Assembly (NCBI RefSeq): GCF_900102075.1
Contig: NZ_FNAV01000012.1
Span: forward strand, 62,001 to 126,000
DNA: 64,000 nt
Direction: 5' to 3'
Source of the DNA: Salipiger thiooxidans
GTDB taxonomy: Bacteria > Pseudomonadota > Alphaproteobacteria > Rhodobacterales > Rhodobacteraceae
Part shown: one piece after another, positions 25,856-35,847 of the stretch
Numbering within the stretch: position 1 is the first letter of the stretch
Layout of the letters: each line of letters begins with the position of its first letter
Translations under genes and position numbers: made by a program
Notes under the pieces: generated by a model
The model's database searches: none
The model's input: only the letters and a program-made list of their open reading frames with translations
What the model was told of the DNA's origin: nothing

Positions 25856-26728
25856 ATGCCCAAAGTCGCATATCATCTCGACCTGCCGGATGCCCCCACG
25901 TCCTGCGCGGTCTTTGCCTCGCCGCATTCCGGACGCGACTACCCCTGGAGCTTCCTGCGCGGCACGATTCTCGACGAACAGTCCATCCGCTCTTCCGAGG
26001 ACGCCTTCGTCGACCGGCTCTTCGACTGCGCGCCGCAATTCGGGGCACCGCTGTTGCGGGCCGGGGCGCCGCGCGCCTTCATCGACCTGAATCGGGCCCC
26101 GGACGAGCTCGACCCCGCGCTGATCGAGGGCGTGCGCCGCACCGGGCACAATCCGCGCGTGGCCAGCGGGCTGGGCGTGGTGCCGCGGGTGGTGTCGAAC
26201 GGCCGCGCGATCTACCGCGGCAAGCTGCCGCTGGCCGAGGCCGAGCGCCGGATCTCGCGCTACTGGCATCCCTATCACACCCAGCTCAGGGCGCTGCTCG
26301 ACCGGTCTCTGGCGCAATTCGGCGAGGCGGTGCTGATCGACTGCCATTCCATGCCTCACGAGGCGGTGGACGGAATCGCCCGCAACTCGGCGCGGCGGCC
26401 CGAGATCGTGATCGGTGACCGCTTCGGCGCCTCTGCCACCCCCGAGATCGTCGAATGCATCGAGAGCGCCTTCGCCGCGGCGGGGCTCACCGTGGTGCGC
26501 AACACGCCCTTTGCCGGGGCCTACGTGACGCAGGCCTACGGCCGGCCGTCGCGCGGGCAGCATGCGGTGCAGGTCGAGATCGACCGGTCGATCTACATGG
26601 ACGAGACGCAGATTCGCCCCAACGCCAATTTTCAGGCCTTCCGTCGCATCCTGCGCGGCGTGGTGGCCGAGATCTCGGCCATCGGGCATCGCGACCGCGA
26701 CCGCGAGCAGCCGCTCGCCGCGGAATAA
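25856..26728 (+). CDS. N-formylglutamate amidohydrolase family protein
   Basis: The 290-residue protein shows the family pattern: FASPHSGRDYP near residue 20, DLNRAPDELDP, LIDCHSMPHE and VEIDRSIYMDE. The PHSG, DCHS and conserved Glu regions are expected to bind the metal. Family members hydrolyse N-formylglutamate to glutamate and formate in histidine degradation, but no hut gene is nearby, so the true substrate may differ. An AAGGAG ribosome-binding site precedes the ATG. The gene converges on lpxK with only 21 bp between the stop codons. Confidence 0.85.
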   Translation: MPKVAYHLDLPDAPTSCAVFASPHSGRDYPWSFLRGTILDEQSIRSSEDAFVDRLFDCAPQFGAPLLRAGAPRAFIDLNRAPDELDPALIEGVRRTGHNPRVASGLGVVPRVVSNGRAIYRGKLPLAEAERRISRYWHPYHTQLRALLDRSLAQFGEAVLIDCHSMPHEAVDGIARNSARRPEIVIGDRFGASATPEIVECIESAFAAAGLTVVRNTPFAGAYVTQAYGRPSRGQHAVQVEIDRSIYMDETQIRPNANFQAFRRILRGVVAEISAIGHRDRDREQPLAAE

Positions 26729-26749
26729 CCGCCTCAGGCGTCAGGCACG

Positions 26750-27739
26750 TCAGCCGAACAGCGCAGACAGCGCCGCGTCGAGGGGCGCGGGGGTCTCGAT
26801 CTGCAGGCGCACCGGCAGGGTGAGCACCCTGGGCCGGAACGCCGCGGGCAGGCGCACCGCGTCCTTCTCGGTGGTCACCAGCTGCGCCCCGAGCCGCGCG
26901 GCATCGGTCTCGAGCCGGGTGAGCAGTGCCGGGGTGAAGGGCTGGTGATCGTCGAGCGCGCGGCATTCGCGCAGCTCGGCGCCCAGGGATTTCAGCGTGG
27001 CGAAGAACTTCTCCGGGTGGCCGATGCCCGCGAAGGCGAGCGCCGGCAGGTCCTGCCAGTCCATGCCGGTCTGCAGCGGCTCGAGCCGTGCGGTGACGTG
27101 GGGCAGGGCGATGCTGCCCTTCCATGTCTCGGCAAAGGCGCGTTGCGCCGGCTCGGGTCCGATCGAGAGCAGCAGGTCGGCGCGGGCGAGCCCCGTGGCC
27201 ACCGGCTCGCGCAGCGGGCCTGCGGGCATGCAGCGGCCGTTGCCGAAGCCCTTGGCGGCGTCGACCACCACCAGCGACAGGTCCTTGTGCAGCGCAGGGT
27301 TCTGGAACCCGTCGTCGAGCAGGATGACCCCGGCGCCGGCCGCGACGGCGGCGCGCGCCCCGGCGGCGCGGTCGCGGGCCACCCAGACCGTCGTGAAGGC
27401 CGCCAGCAGCAGCGGCTCGTCGCCGACGTCCTCGGGGCCGTGGCGGGCGGGATCGACGCGCACGGGGCCTTCCAGGCGGCCTCCGTAGCCGCGCGAGACC
27501 ACGTGCACCGACAGCCCGCGCTGCGTCAGCCGCTCGGTCAGCGCGATCACGGTGGGGGTCTTGCCGGTGCCGCCCGCGTTGATGTTGCCGACGCAGATCA
27601 CCGGGACGTCGACGCGCGCGCCCGGGCGGGCGATGCGCCGGGCGGTGGCGCGGGCGGTCAGGGCACCGAGCGGAGCCAGCAGCCGGGCCTGCGGGGCGGG
27701 CTGGTCGGGAGGCGTGAACCAGAAGCCGGGCGCGCGCAT
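26750..27739 (-). CDS. lpxK: Tetraacyldisaccharide 4'-kinase LpxK
   Basis: LpxK phosphorylates the 4' position of the lipid A disaccharide at the inner membrane. The 329-residue protein has the family start MRAPGFWF, the P-loop [15 protein letters not shown] (about 52-66), SRGYGG, the DDGFQN motif and the [10 protein letters not shown] segment near the C-terminus. The start at 27739 shares one base with the stop of waaA (ATGA), so the two are coupled. It is the last gene of the pmbA-cysQ-DUF4170-waaA-lpxK run. Confidence 0.94.
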   Translation of the reverse strand: MRAPGFWFTPPDQPAPQARLLAPLGALTARATARRIARPGARVDVPVICVGNINAGGTGKTPTVIALTERLTQRGLSVHVVSRGYGGRLEGPVRVDPARHGPEDVGDEPLLLAAFTTVWVARDRAAGARAAVAAGAGVILLDDGFQNPALHKDLSLVVVDAAKGFGNGRCMPAGPLREPVATGLARADLLLSIGPEPAQRAFAETWKGSIALPHVTARLEPLQTGMDWQDLPALAFAGIGHPEKFFATLKSLGAELRECRALDDHQPFTPALLTRLETDAARLGAQLVTTEKDAVRLPAAFRPRVLTLPVRLQIETPAPLDAALSALFG

Positions 27740-28968
27740 CAGGCCGCCTCCCCGCTGGTGCCGCCGCCGTCGAGCCACTCGAAGGCGAGCGCGATGACCT
27801 CGTCCGTGAGCGCAGCCCCCTGGCTCACCACGTCCCAGCCCGCATGCGCCATGGCGGCGGCGCGGTCGGGGGCGACGAGCTGCGAGATCGCGGTGGCAAG
27901 CGTGTCGAAATCGCGGACGATGCGGGCGGCACCGGCCTCGACCAGCCGCGTGTAGGACGACAGGTGGCGGCCGACGTTGGGGCCGTAGAGCAGCGCCGCG
28001 CCATGGGCCGCCGCTTCGAGCGGGTCCTCGCCGCCATGGCCGGGCCGCAGCGAGCCGCCCAGGAAGGCCACGGGGGCGAGCCGGTACCAGAGCCCGAGCT
28101 CGGAGGCATCCTCCGTGAGCAGCACCTGGCAGTTCTCGTCGGGCATCTCGCCGTTTTCCCAGCGCGCGACGCGCAGGTCGCTGTCGCGGGCCAGCGCCTC
28201 GATGGCGGCACCGTCCTCGCGGGTGGCGGGGACCAGCAGCAGGATCAGCCGGTGGGCGAGGCGGGTGGCGCGGCGATGGGCCTGCAGGATGTCGGGCGCC
28301 TCTTCGGCGCGGGCGCGGGCGGCCAGCCAGACCGGGCGGCCGGAGAGCAGCTGCGCCATCTCCTCGTGCAGGTCCGGGTCGCAATCGAGCGGCGGCGTGG
28401 TCTCGGTGAGCGGACCGGCGCGGCGCAGGTGCTGGTCGGGTAGCCCGGCTCGGCGCAGGCGGCGCACGGCAGCGTCATCCTCGGCGAAGATGCGGTCGAA
28501 GAGCGCCAGCGTCGCCGCGGCACTGTCGGGCACCCAGAGCGGCGCGGGCGTCTGCCAGGGCTCGTTGCGGGCGCCGAGCAGCATCAGCCGGCTGCCCGCG
28601 TCCGAGAGCCGCGACAGCAGCGCCGGGTGCAGGCGCTGGCCGGTCCAGAGCGCGAGATCGGGGCGCCAGTGGGCGGCGAAGCTCTGGGCGTCGGACGCGC
28701 TGTCGGGGGGCAGCGGCTGGGCGAGGCAGCCGCGCGGATCGAGCGCAGGGTCCGGTCCGTCCGAGGGCCATGTCAGCAGCGCCGAGATCTCGGGGCGCTG
28801 CGACTGCATGCGCGCGGCAAGCGCCGACAGCGCGCGGGCGGTCTCGGGGCGCTCGGCATGGGCCCAGATCAGCGGCCCGTCCGGGCGCGGCAGCATGGCC
28901 GGGGCCGCCGCGGGGCGGCCTCGGGCAAAGGCGAGGTAGGCCTGAAGCGCGAAAGGTCTGCGCGACAA
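27739..28968 (-). CDS. waaA: 3-deoxy-D-manno-octulosonic acid transferase, divergent GT30 family
   Basis: WaaA adds Kdo to lipid A precursor. The roughly 409-residue product keeps the C-terminal GT30 signature ([20 protein letters not shown]) and the WRPDLALW segment. Two N-terminal hallmarks are altered: the usual HAxSVGE reads WAHAERPET, which keeps a Glu but is one residue shorter, and the ESELWPN segment reads TGQRLHPA. The start is uncertain; TTG at 28968 is chosen because it follows the upstream stop by 5 bp and has GAGGAA ahead of it. Position next to lpxK supports a role in lipopolysaccharide synthesis. Confidence 0.75.
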   Translation of the reverse strand: MSRRPFALQAYLAFARGRPAAAPAMLPRPDGPLIWAHAERPETARALSALAARMQSQRPEISALLTWPSDGPDPALDPRGCLAQPLPPDSASDAQSFAAHWRPDLALWTGQRLHPALLSRLSDAGSRLMLLGARNEPWQTPAPLWVPDSAAATLALFDRIFAEDDAAVRRLRRAGLPDQHLRRAGPLTETTPPLDCDPDLHEEMAQLLSGRPVWLAARARAEEAPDILQAHRRATRLAHRLILLLVPATREDGAAIEALARDSDLRVARWENGEMPDENCQVLLTEDASELGLWYRLAPVAFLGGSLRPGHGGEDPLEAAAHGAALLYGPNVGRHLSSYTRLVEAGAARIVRDFDTLATAISQLVAPDRAAAMAHAGWDVVSQGAALTDEVIALAFEWLDGGGTSGEAA

Positions 28969-28973
28969 CGGTG

Positions 28974-29216
28974 TCAGCCGAGTTCCTCGGTGGTCGAGGC
29001 TTCGGTCTCCTCGTCGCGGAGACGGTGAAGGTGGGCGATGTAGTAGCGCATGTGGGCGTTGTCCACGGTGCGCTGCGCCTCGGCCTTCCACGCGTCATGG
29101 GCGCTGGCGTAGTCGGGGAAGATGCCCACCACGTGCAGGTCTTCGACGTTCTTGAAGACGTTCTTTTCCGGGGTCACCAGCTCGCCGCCGAAGACGAGAT
29201 GAAGTCGCTGAACCAT
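28974..29216 (-). CDS. DUF4170 domain-containing protein
   Basis: The 80-residue product (MVQRLHLVFGGELVTPEKNV onward) matches the small DUF4170 family, found in alphaproteobacteria and often beside waaA, as here. The segment DYASAHDAWKAEAQRTVDNAHMRYYIAHLH is characteristic. There is no signal peptide or membrane helix. The function is not known; co-location with lipid A genes suggests a role in that pathway. waaA follows after 5 bp and cysQ lies 179 bp upstream on the same strand. Confidence 0.85.
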   Translation of the reverse strand: MVQRLHLVFGGELVTPEKNVFKNVEDLHVVGIFPDYASAHDAWKAEAQRTVDNAHMRYYIAHLHRLRDEETEASTTEELG

Positions 29217-29395
29217 GCTCTGACCTTTCAGATAATGACGGGCGCAACCTACGGTCTCCCCCCGCCACGTCAAGTCGCGAGGTCGGGAGGTGCCGCGAGG
29301 GAGGCCATACGGAATGCCGACAGCGTTTCCTGTCCCGCCAATGCCGCCGCCCGAGGCGGCTTGCACGGCCACGAGGCGGTTCTGCGACGGGGCGC

Positions 29396-30175
29396 TCAGG
29401 GCAGGGGGCGCAGGCGCCGCAGGATGTCGTCGTGCAGCGCCGGGTTCGCGGCCACGATGCCCTGATGCAGCGGCGTGGCGGCGTTGAAGCGGAGCGGCGC
29501 GCCGTGACGGTCGGTGATCCGTGCCCCGGCCTCGGACAGCAGCAGGGCGCCGGCGGCGATGTCCCACTCCCAGCTCGGGCGGAAGGTGAACATGGCGTCG
29601 AAACGCCCCTCGGCCACCAGCCCCAGCCGGTAGGCGATCGACGGGCGGTGGCTGCGCTGCAGGTCCGGCGCCTCGTGCCAGTGCCCGGGATCGAGCGCCG
29701 GCCGCGTCGCCAGCACATGGGCGTCCTCCAGCGTCGCGACCCGGCTCGTGCGAAGGGTCTCGCCGTTGAGTCGCGCGCCCTCACCCAGCGCCGCGTCGTA
29801 GAGCCGGTCGCGCATCGGCAGGTAGACCACCGCGGCGGTGATCTCGCCATCCTCGGCCACGGCCAGCGAATGCGCCCAGCTTTCGGAGCCCTCGATGAAG
29901 CTGCGGGTGCCGTCGATGGGGTCGACGATGAAGACCCGGCGGGCGGCGAGCCGGGCGCCGTCGTCGGCGCTTTCCTCGCTGAGCCAGCCGTAGTCGGGGC
30001 GCGCCCCGCGCAGGATGTCGCCCAGCACGCTGTTCACCGCCATGTCCGCGTCGGTCACCGGGCTGCCGTCCGCCGCCTTGTGGCGCACGTTCATCTCGCC
30101 GCCGATGTAGCGCGTGGCGGTCTCGGCCGCGGTCTGCGCCGCCCGGATCAGGAGGGCGAGATCACTCTCCTGCAA
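29396..30175 (-). CDS. cysQ: 3'(2'),5'-bisphosphate nucleotidase / inositol monophosphatase family (CysQ-like)
   Basis: The 259-residue protein is a lithium-sensitive type metal-dependent phosphatase. The metal-binding motifs are EES (GWLSEESADDG), DPIDGTRSF (about 85-93) and WEWDIAAGALLLSEAG (about 202-217). It could act on PAP from sulfate assimilation (CysQ) or on inositol phosphates; motif inspection alone cannot separate these. Its start overlaps the end of pmbA by 14 bp, so the genes are co-translated. Confidence 0.82.
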   Translation of the reverse strand: MQESDLALLIRAAQTAAETATRYIGGEMNVRHKAADGSPVTDADMAVNSVLGDILRGARPDYGWLSEESADDGARLAARRVFIVDPIDGTRSFIEGSESWAHSLAVAEDGEITAAVVYLPMRDRLYDAALGEGARLNGETLRTSRVATLEDAHVLATRPALDPGHWHEAPDLQRSHRPSIAYRLGLVAEGRFDAMFTFRPSWEWDIAAGALLLSEAGARITDRHGAPLRFNAATPLHQGIVAANPALHDDILRRLRPLP

Positions 30176-31508
30176 GCGTGAGCCCTTCGACCAGCAGCGA
30201 GGGCACGACCCGCGACAGCCACGGCCGCGCGTCGTTGGCGGGGGTCATTCGGCGCAGGAAATCGCGCAGGTTGCCGGCGATGGTCACGCCCGAGACCGGG
30301 TAGACCGGCACGCCGTTCTCGACCCACATCCCCGCCGCCCCGCGCGAGTAGTCGCCGGTATTGGGGTTGATGGTGGCGCCGATCATCGAGGTCACGACGA
30401 GCCCGGTACCCATCTCGGCGAGCAGCTCCTCGCGGCTCTTGTCTCCTTGCGTCAGCGCGAGGTTCCAGCTCGACGGCGACGGCCCGCCAGAGGTGCCGCG
30501 CGCGGCGTTCGCGGTGGGGGGCATGTCGAGCTTGCGGGCGGTGGCGAGGTCAAGCGTGTAGCCCGTGAGCACGCCGTTCTCGACCAGCGTGCGCTGCCGG
30601 GTCGGCAGCCCCTCGGCATCGAAGGGCCGGCTGCCCGAGATCCGCGGCCGGTGCGGGTCCTCGACCAGCGACAGGCCGCTGGGCAGCACCTCCTCGCCGA
30701 GCGCGCCGCGCAGCCACGAGGCGCCGCGCGCCACCGAGGCGCCGTTGGCGGCGGCCATCAGGTGCCCGATCAGCGAGGCGGCGATGCGCTCGTCGAAGAG
30801 CACCGGCCAGGCGCCGGTCCTGGGCTTGCGCGGGTTCAGCCGCTCGAGCGCGCGCTCGGCGGCGCGGCGGCCGATCTCCTCGGCGCCGCGCAGGTCGGAC
30901 TGGAAGGTGCGGCTGTCACCGTCGTAATCGCGCTCCATCGCCAGCCCCTCGCCGGCGATGGCCACGCAGGACACCGACCGCGAGCTGCGCGCATAGCCAC
31001 CCGAGAAGCCGTTGGATGCGGCAAGATGCACCTCGCGACGGCCGTAGCCCGCGGACGATGCCTGCACCTGGCTCACGCCCTGCACCGCAAGCGCCGCGGC
31101 CTCGGCGCGCGAGGCGTCCTCCTGCAGCTCGGCGGGCGAGGGCTCGGCGGCGGGGTCACACATCTCGAGCGCGGCGCTGTCCCACTGCGTGGCAAGCTGC
31201 GACGGATCGGCGAGCCCGGCGTGCGGATCCTCGGGCGCCTCCCGGGCCATGGCGACGGCGCGTTCGGCCATCGCCGCCAGCGTCTCGTCGCGGGTGTCCG
31301 ACGAGGAGACGATGGCGCTTTGCCGTCCCACGAAGACCCGCAGCCCGATGTCGACCCCTTCGGAGCGCTCGGCCCGTTCCAGCGTGCCGCCGCGCACGTC
31401 GATCTCGATGGAGCTGCCCTCCACGGCGAGCGCGTCGGCAGACTCCGCCCCGGCTTTGCTGGCGGCGTCGAGAAGGGCTTGGGTCAGGGTGTCGAGGGGG
31501 CGGGCCAT
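30162..31508 (-). CDS. pmbA: TldD/PmbA family metallopeptidase subunit (PmbA/TldE)
   Basis: The 448-residue protein has the PmbA layout. Its N-terminal domain starts MARPLDTLTQALLDAASKAG. The core contains EDPHRPRISGSRPFDAEGLPT, and the C-terminal region has TGLVVTSMIGATINPNTGDYSRGAAGMWVENG. PmbA (TldE) pairs with TldD, which carries the zinc site, to degrade unfolded peptides and mature microcin-like products. No tldD is seen in the window. The gene heads the cysQ-DUF4170-waaA-lpxK run and overlaps cysQ by 14 bp. Confidence 0.9.
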   Translation of the reverse strand: MARPLDTLTQALLDAASKAGAESADALAVEGSSIEIDVRGGTLERAERSEGVDIGLRVFVGRQSAIVSSSDTRDETLAAMAERAVAMAREAPEDPHAGLADPSQLATQWDSAALEMCDPAAEPSPAELQEDASRAEAAALAVQGVSQVQASSAGYGRREVHLAASNGFSGGYARSSRSVSCVAIAGEGLAMERDYDGDSRTFQSDLRGAEEIGRRAAERALERLNPRKPRTGAWPVLFDERIAASLIGHLMAAANGASVARGASWLRGALGEEVLPSGLSLVEDPHRPRISGSRPFDAEGLPTRQRTLVENGVLTGYTLDLATARKLDMPPTANAARGTSGGPSPSSWNLALTQGDKSREELLAEMGTGLVVTSMIGATINPNTGDYSRGAAGMWVENGVPVYPVSGVTIAGNLRDFLRRMTPANDARPWLSRVVPSLLVEGLTLAGE

Positions 31509-31651
31509 GGATCCTCCGGTATCGTCCGTCCTTCGAGGTAGGACGGGCGGCGCGTGGGTGCAAGGAAAAGGCGCGCGGGCCGGTCGTGGCAGGGCAGGCC
31601 GGGGCAGCCGGCGCCCTCAGCCGGGCGCATCGGTGCTGCGGTCGGGCGGGA

Positions 31652-32398
31652 TCAGTCCGCCGCTTCGACCACGCCCACGATCGGGCCCATGGTGCGGCCG
31701 AGATCGCGGCGCGACACCCCCGGCGCCCAGAGCCGCGAGACGTTGCCGTCGAGGAACAGCGCCTGCGGCATCTTCAGGAAGTCGCGGAACATCGAGCCGA
31801 ACTCGTGGAAGCTCACCGCGTTTTCCGAGATCGCGAAGATCACCGACTTGCCGTCTGCCGAGGTGCCGACGCCGTTGCGCACGTAGCGCGAGGTGCTGTC
31901 GGGCAGGAAGCGCGGGTGCAGCTCGCCGTCGATCACCAGCATCGGCCCGGACTGGGTGGCGAAGCGGCAATCGGGCCGGTCGCGCAGGAAGGCGCGGGTC
32001 TCGATCACGTCGGCGCGACGGTCGCGGATGCAGAGGATGCCGTTGGGCAGCAGGCCGAAGTTGCCGGGCCCGGCGCTCGAGATCACCCGCATCTGCTCGC
32101 GGCCGCGCTCGACGTAGTAGCCCACGGGCGCGCGGTCCTCGTGGTACATGCCGGCGTTCATCGCGAAGGCAAGCTTGCGGCCCTCTTGGTGCAGCGCGGT
32201 GTCGAGTGCGGTGAACTGGCCCCAGGGCGTGCCGTCTGGCGTGCTGAGGAAGGTGCGCAGCTCTTCCTTGGCGGGGAACACCTTGCACAGCGTGTAGCGG
32301 TTGCCCTCGTAGACCGAGGTCTCGCAGGTCACGGCCCGGGCGGGCAGCGCCGCGAAGGCCGCGAGCGCCAGTGCCGCGGCGGCGAGCCAGCCTCGCAC
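31652..32398 (-). CDS. Phosphodiester glycosidase (NAGPA/DUF2233) family protein, secreted
   Basis: The 248-residue product starts with a signal peptide (hydrophobic run to ALPARA). It continues with the NAGPA domain: [50 protein letters not shown], and [15 protein letters not shown] near the end. The domain is related to the enzyme that uncovers mannose-6-phosphate in animals. Bacterial members are thought to cleave sugar phosphodiesters. It lies 5 bp downstream of rbfA on the same strand, so the two are co-transcribed although their roles look unrelated. Confidence 0.82.
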   Translation of the reverse strand: MRGWLAAAALALAAFAALPARAVTCETSVYEGNRYTLCKVFPAKEELRTFLSTPDGTPWGQFTALDTALHQEGRKLAFAMNAGMYHEDRAPVGYYVERGREQMRVISSAGPGNFGLLPNGILCIRDRRADVIETRAFLRDRPDCRFATQSGPMLVIDGELHPRFLPDSTSRYVRNGVGTSADGKSVIFAISENAVSFHEFGSMFRDFLKMPQALFLDGNVSRLWAPGVSRRDLGRTMGPIVGVVEAAD

Positions 32399-32403
32399 GC
32401 CGC

Positions 32404-32802
32404 TTACTCCTCTTCCAGGTCGCGGCGCACCGCGTCCTGTGCGAACAGGCGGCGGGTCTCGTCGAGCCGGTCGAAGGTCTCGTCCAGCTTGAAGCGCAGC
32501 TCGGGCGCGAATTTCAGCGTCAGCCCCTTAGAGACGGCGCGGCGCAGCTCCGAGCGGTTGCGCTTGAGCAGGTCGAACATCTCGTCCGAGGCGCCACCGC
32601 CGAGCGGCACGACATAGGCGGTCGCGACCTTGAGGTCCGGCGACACGACGACCTCGCCCACGGTGATCGACAGGCGGTTGAGTTCGGGGTCGTGGATGTC
32701 GCCCCGGGTCAGCACGTCCGAAAGGGTGCGGCGAATGAGTTCGCCGACCCGAAGTTGCCGCTGGCTGGGACCGTGCCCATCTTGGAATCTGTTCTTGCCC
32801 AT
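32404..32802 (-). CDS. rbfA: Ribosome-binding factor A
   Basis: RbfA is a KH-fold factor for late 30S maturation, notably under cold conditions. The 132-residue product has [37 protein letters not shown] and [18 protein letters not shown], which are the recognised family segments. The start at 32802 follows the usual [20 protein letters not shown] pattern of this group. dapB is divergent, 87 bp away. Confidence 0.94.
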   Translation of the reverse strand: MGKNRFQDGHGPSQRQLRVGELIRRTLSDVLTRGDIHDPELNRLSITVGEVVVSPDLKVATAYVVPLGGGASDEMFDLLKRNRSELRRAVSKGLTLKFAPELRFKLDETFDRLDETRRLFAQDAVRRDLEEE

Positions 32803-32889
32803 GTCTCCCCACTTAGTCCTTGCCCGCCCCTTTGCCAAGCGCGCCGACGCGGGGTAAGGAAAGCCGGAACAGATGGATCGGAGAGCAGG

Positions 32890-33705
32890 ATGACCGAGAA
32901 GCCGGGTGTCGTGGTGACGGGCGCGTCGGGCCGCATGGGCCAGATGCTGGTGCGCGAGGTGCAGAAGAGCGACCGGCTGAAGCTCGTGGGCGCGGTCGAG
33001 CGCTCGGGCAACGACTGGGTGGGCCGGGATCTGGGGCTCTGCATGGGCGGCACCGAGACGGGCATCACCGTGACCGACGATGCGCTCGAGGCCTTTGCCA
33101 GGGCACAGGCGGTGATCGACTTCACCAGCCCCGCGGCCACCGTGGGCTTCGCCGAGCTTGCCGCCCAGGCGCGCGCCGTCCACGTGATCGGCACCACCGG
33201 GCTCTCCGACGACGACCTGAGGAAGATCCACGTGGCCGCCCGCCACGCGGTGATCGTGCGCGCCGGCAACATGTCGCTGGGGGTGAACCTGCTGACCCGG
33301 ATCACCAGACAGGTCGCCGCGGCGCTCGACGCCGACTGGGACATCGAGATCATCGAATCCCACCACAACCAGAAGGTCGACGCGCCGTCCGGCACGGCGC
33401 TGATGCTGGGCGAGGCGGCGGCCGAGGGCCGCGGGGTGGCGCTCTCCGAAGTCTCGGACCGGGGCCGCGACGGCATCACCGGCAAGCGCGAGCGCGGCCA
33501 CATCGGCTTCCACGCCATCCGCGGCGGCGACGTAGTGGGCGAGCACGAGGTGATCTTCGCCACCGCGGGCGAGCGCATCGTGCTCAAGCACCTTGCCTCG
33601 GACCGCACCCTCTTTGCCCGCGGCGCCCTCAAGGCGGCGCTCTGGGGGCAGGACAAGGCCCCGGGCGAATACGACATGCTCGACGTGCTCGGCCTCGGCG
33701 ACTGA
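32890..33705 (+). CDS. dapB: 4-hydroxy-tetrahydrodipicolinate reductase DapB
   Basis: DapB carries out the second dedicated step of lysine and diaminopimelate synthesis. The 271-residue protein has the NAD(P) motif [12 protein letters not shown] (about 8-19), IDFTSPAAT, the [17 protein letters not shown] catalytic region (catalytic His and Lys) and [14 protein letters not shown]. The ATG at 32890 has GAGAGCAGG upstream. dapA, the preceding enzyme, lies about 12 kb away at 45124-45999. Three GC-rich hairpins follow downstream of the gene. Confidence 0.96.
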   Translation: MTEKPGVVVTGASGRMGQMLVREVQKSDRLKLVGAVERSGNDWVGRDLGLCMGGTETGITVTDDALEAFARAQAVIDFTSPAATVGFAELAAQARAVHVIGTTGLSDDDLRKIHVAARHAVIVRAGNMSLGVNLLTRITRQVAAALDADWDIEIIESHHNQKVDAPSGTALMLGEAAAEGRGVALSEVSDRGRDGITGKRERGHIGFHAIRGGDVVGEHEVIFATAGERIVLKHLASDRTLFARGALKAALWGQDKAPGEYDMLDVLGLGD

Positions 33706-33854
33706 GCCACGGCCGGCACCGGGTGGCCCGCGACCAGCGCCAGACGGCCGGCTCTCACGCTGGCCGCCTTCACCGCCCGGCCCGGCCCTCTCGCTGGCCC
33801 ACCTGACCGCCGCTCCGGGTAAGCCAGACGGACGTGGCAAAGGCGCTCTTCCGG

Positions 33855-33974
33855 TCTTCCTCTGGCCAGAAATATCCCGGGGTGAATTGGCGCGGTACGT
33901 GCCAAGAGGGGCAGCGCCCCTCCACCCGGCGCGGGCAGCGCCCGCGCAACACCTGAAGGGCGGGCAAGGCCCGC
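33855..33974. repeat. Dispersed intergenic hairpin repeat, copy D, with two extra hairpins
   Basis: TCTTCCTCTGGCCAGAAATATCCCGGGG and a TTGGC/GCCAA pair are followed by three successive hairpins with similar loops: GAGGGGC/GCCCCTC (33906-33922), GCGCGGGC/GCCCGCGC (33929-33947) and GCGGGC/GCCCGC (33960-33974). The rest of the gap between dapB and the next gene (33706-34217) contains no recognisable gene, only chance frames. Confidence 0.7.
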
Positions 33975-34217
33975 ACATGCCTTAGGTACCTCGGAATGCC
34001 GCGCATGATTTCAGACCCGGCGCGCGTCCACTAAAACATGTCTAGCGCCGCGCAGGACGTGCGCCGCGTCTCAGACTGAACCAGCCTGCGCCGCATTCCG
34101 GATCAAGGACGAAAACCCGCGCCATTCCTCGGGCGCCACGCGGACCAGGCGCGGAACCAGCCACACTCAGGAACAAAGCGCTCCTCGGACGCCTGCTCCC
34201 CTCAGGACCCACCGCCC

Positions 34218-34415
34218 TCAGAAGTCGATGGCGAGGCCCTTCTTCTCCCAGTCGCCGTAGCGTGCGGGGTCGAGCCCGTCGCGGCCGCCGTATTCCTTCG
34301 GCGTCGGACTCTTCGCCTCGGCGTCCTCTGCCAGCCGTCGGCGCTCGGCGGCCTCGGCCAGCGCGCGCCGGGCGGCGGGGGGAAGGTCGGGCTTGGGCAT
34401 CTGGTCGTCGGACAT
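34218..34415 (-). CDS. DUF1674 protein, succinate dehydrogenase assembly factor 4 (SDHAF4) homologue
   Basis: The 65-residue product starts MSDDQMPKPDLPPAARRAL and ends with the family signature GGRDGLDPARYGDWEKKGLAIDF. In mitochondria the related factor protects the flavinylated SdhA before assembly. No sdh genes are in the window. Translation from further upstream in the same frame is possible, but the family N-terminus and length favour 34415. It is divergent from rsmB with 71 bp between the starts. Confidence 0.85.
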   Translation of the reverse strand: MSDDQMPKPDLPPAARRALAEAAERRRLAEDAEAKSPTPKEYGGRDGLDPARYGDWEKKGLAIDF

Positions 34416-34486
34416 GGCGGCTTTCCTCGCGGGGGTCCCCCTGATATAGGCCCCGCCAGCCCATCGACACAACCCGGGAGAGCCCG

Positions 34487-35749
34487 ATGCCCGCCACTCC
34501 GACCGCCCGCGGCCAGGCCGTTCAGCTTCTGGGACAGGTGCTCGGGCAGGGGCGCCTGCTCTCAGAGGCCATGTCCGGCGGCGCCTGGGACAGCCTCGCC
34601 CCGGCCGAGCGCGCCGCCGCGCAGCGGCTGGCGCAGGAGGTGCTGCGCAACCTCGAGCGCTGCGACCGGGTCCTGAAGCCGCATCTGCGCAAGGCGCCGC
34701 CGCTCTTCGTCAAGAACGTGCTGCGGCTCGGCGCGTGGGAGCTCTGCACCGGCGGCGCGGCCCATGGCGTGGTCAACGAGGCGGTGCAGCTCGTGGGCGC
34801 CGACCGCAAGGCGCACAGCATGAAGGGCATGGTGAACGCGGTGCTGCGCAAGCTCGCCGCCGAGGGCCCCGCGCAATGGACGAAGCTCCGCGTCCCGCGC
34901 CTGCCGCGCTGGCTGCGCGACCCGCTGGCCAGCGCCTGGGGCGGCAAGCCCGTCGCGGCGATGGAGGCGGCGCACCTGGCCGGCGCCCCGCTCGATCTCA
35001 CCGCCAAGGGCGACCCCGCGGCGCTGGCCGAACGGCTCGGAGGCGAGCTGCTGCCCACCGGATCGGTGCGGCTGCTCGATGCGGGGCAGGTCTCGGCGCT
35101 GCCGGGCTATGACGAGGGCGCGTGGTGGGTGCAGGACGCCGCCGCGGCGCTGCCCGCACGGCTTCTGGGCGACGTGGCCGGGCTCGAGGTGCTCGACATG
35201 TGCGCGGCCCCGGGCGGCAAGACCATGCAGCTGGCTGCGGCCGGCGCGAAGGTCACCGCGCTCGACCTCTCCGAGACCCGCATGGCGCGGGTCACCGAGA
35301 ACCTTGCCCGCACCGGGCTTTCGGCCGCGACCGTCACCGGCGACGCCATGGAGCACGAGGGCAGCTACGACGCCATCCTGCTCGACGCGCCCTGTTCAGC
35401 CACCGGCACCATCCGCCGCCACCCGGACCTGCCCCACGCCAGGCACGGCGAGGGCATCACCGAGCTCATCGGCCTGCAGGAGGCGATGTTCGACCACGCC
35501 CTGCGGCTGCTGCGGCCCGGCGGGCGGTTGGTCTTCTGCACCTGTTCGCTGATCCCCGACGAGGGCGAATGCCATGTCGAGGAGGCGCTTGCCCGCCATC
35601 CCGGGCTCGAGGTTCTCCCGGCCGATGCGCCGGGCATCGAGGACCGCTGGCGCAGCGCCGAGGGCGGGCTGCGGCTGCGGCCCGATTTCTGGGCAGAGCG
35701 CGGCGGCATGGACGGGTTCTATATGGCACACCTGCGGAAAGCCGGCTGA
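34487..35749 (+). CDS. rsmB: 16S rRNA (cytosine-C5-)-methyltransferase RsmB
   Basis: RsmB methylates C967 of 16S rRNA. The 420-residue protein has an N-terminal NusB-like RNA-binding domain (about 1-130) and a Rossmann methyltransferase domain. This contains LDMCAAPGGKTMQLAA (SAM binding) and the two catalytic cysteines in DAPCSATGTIRRHPD and VFCTCSLIPDEGE. The length is normal. It is followed by the heparinase-like gene and purH, a conserved arrangement in Rhodobacteraceae. Confidence 0.94.
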   Translation: MPATPTARGQAVQLLGQVLGQGRLLSEAMSGGAWDSLAPAERAAAQRLAQEVLRNLERCDRVLKPHLRKAPPLFVKNVLRLGAWELCTGGAAHGVVNEAVQLVGADRKAHSMKGMVNAVLRKLAAEGPAQWTKLRVPRLPRWLRDPLASAWGGKPVAAMEAAHLAGAPLDLTAKGDPAALAERLGGELLPTGSVRLLDAGQVSALPGYDEGAWWVQDAAAALPARLLGDVAGLEVLDMCAAPGGKTMQLAAAGAKVTALDLSETRMARVTENLARTGLSAATVTGDAMEHEGSYDAILLDAPCSATGTIRRHPDLPHARHGEGITELIGLQEAMFDHALRLLRPGGRLVFCTCSLIPDEGECHVEEALARHPGLEVLPADAPGIEDRWRSAEGGLRLRPDFWAERGGMDGFYMAHLRKAG

Positions 35750-35847
35750 GCCGCGCCGTTCCAGGGTGACTCGGAATCACTGATTCGCTAGGCTCTTCCC
35801 GACGGAGAACCGCGCCAACAGCGGACGGGTGAGAGGCAAGACGAGGC

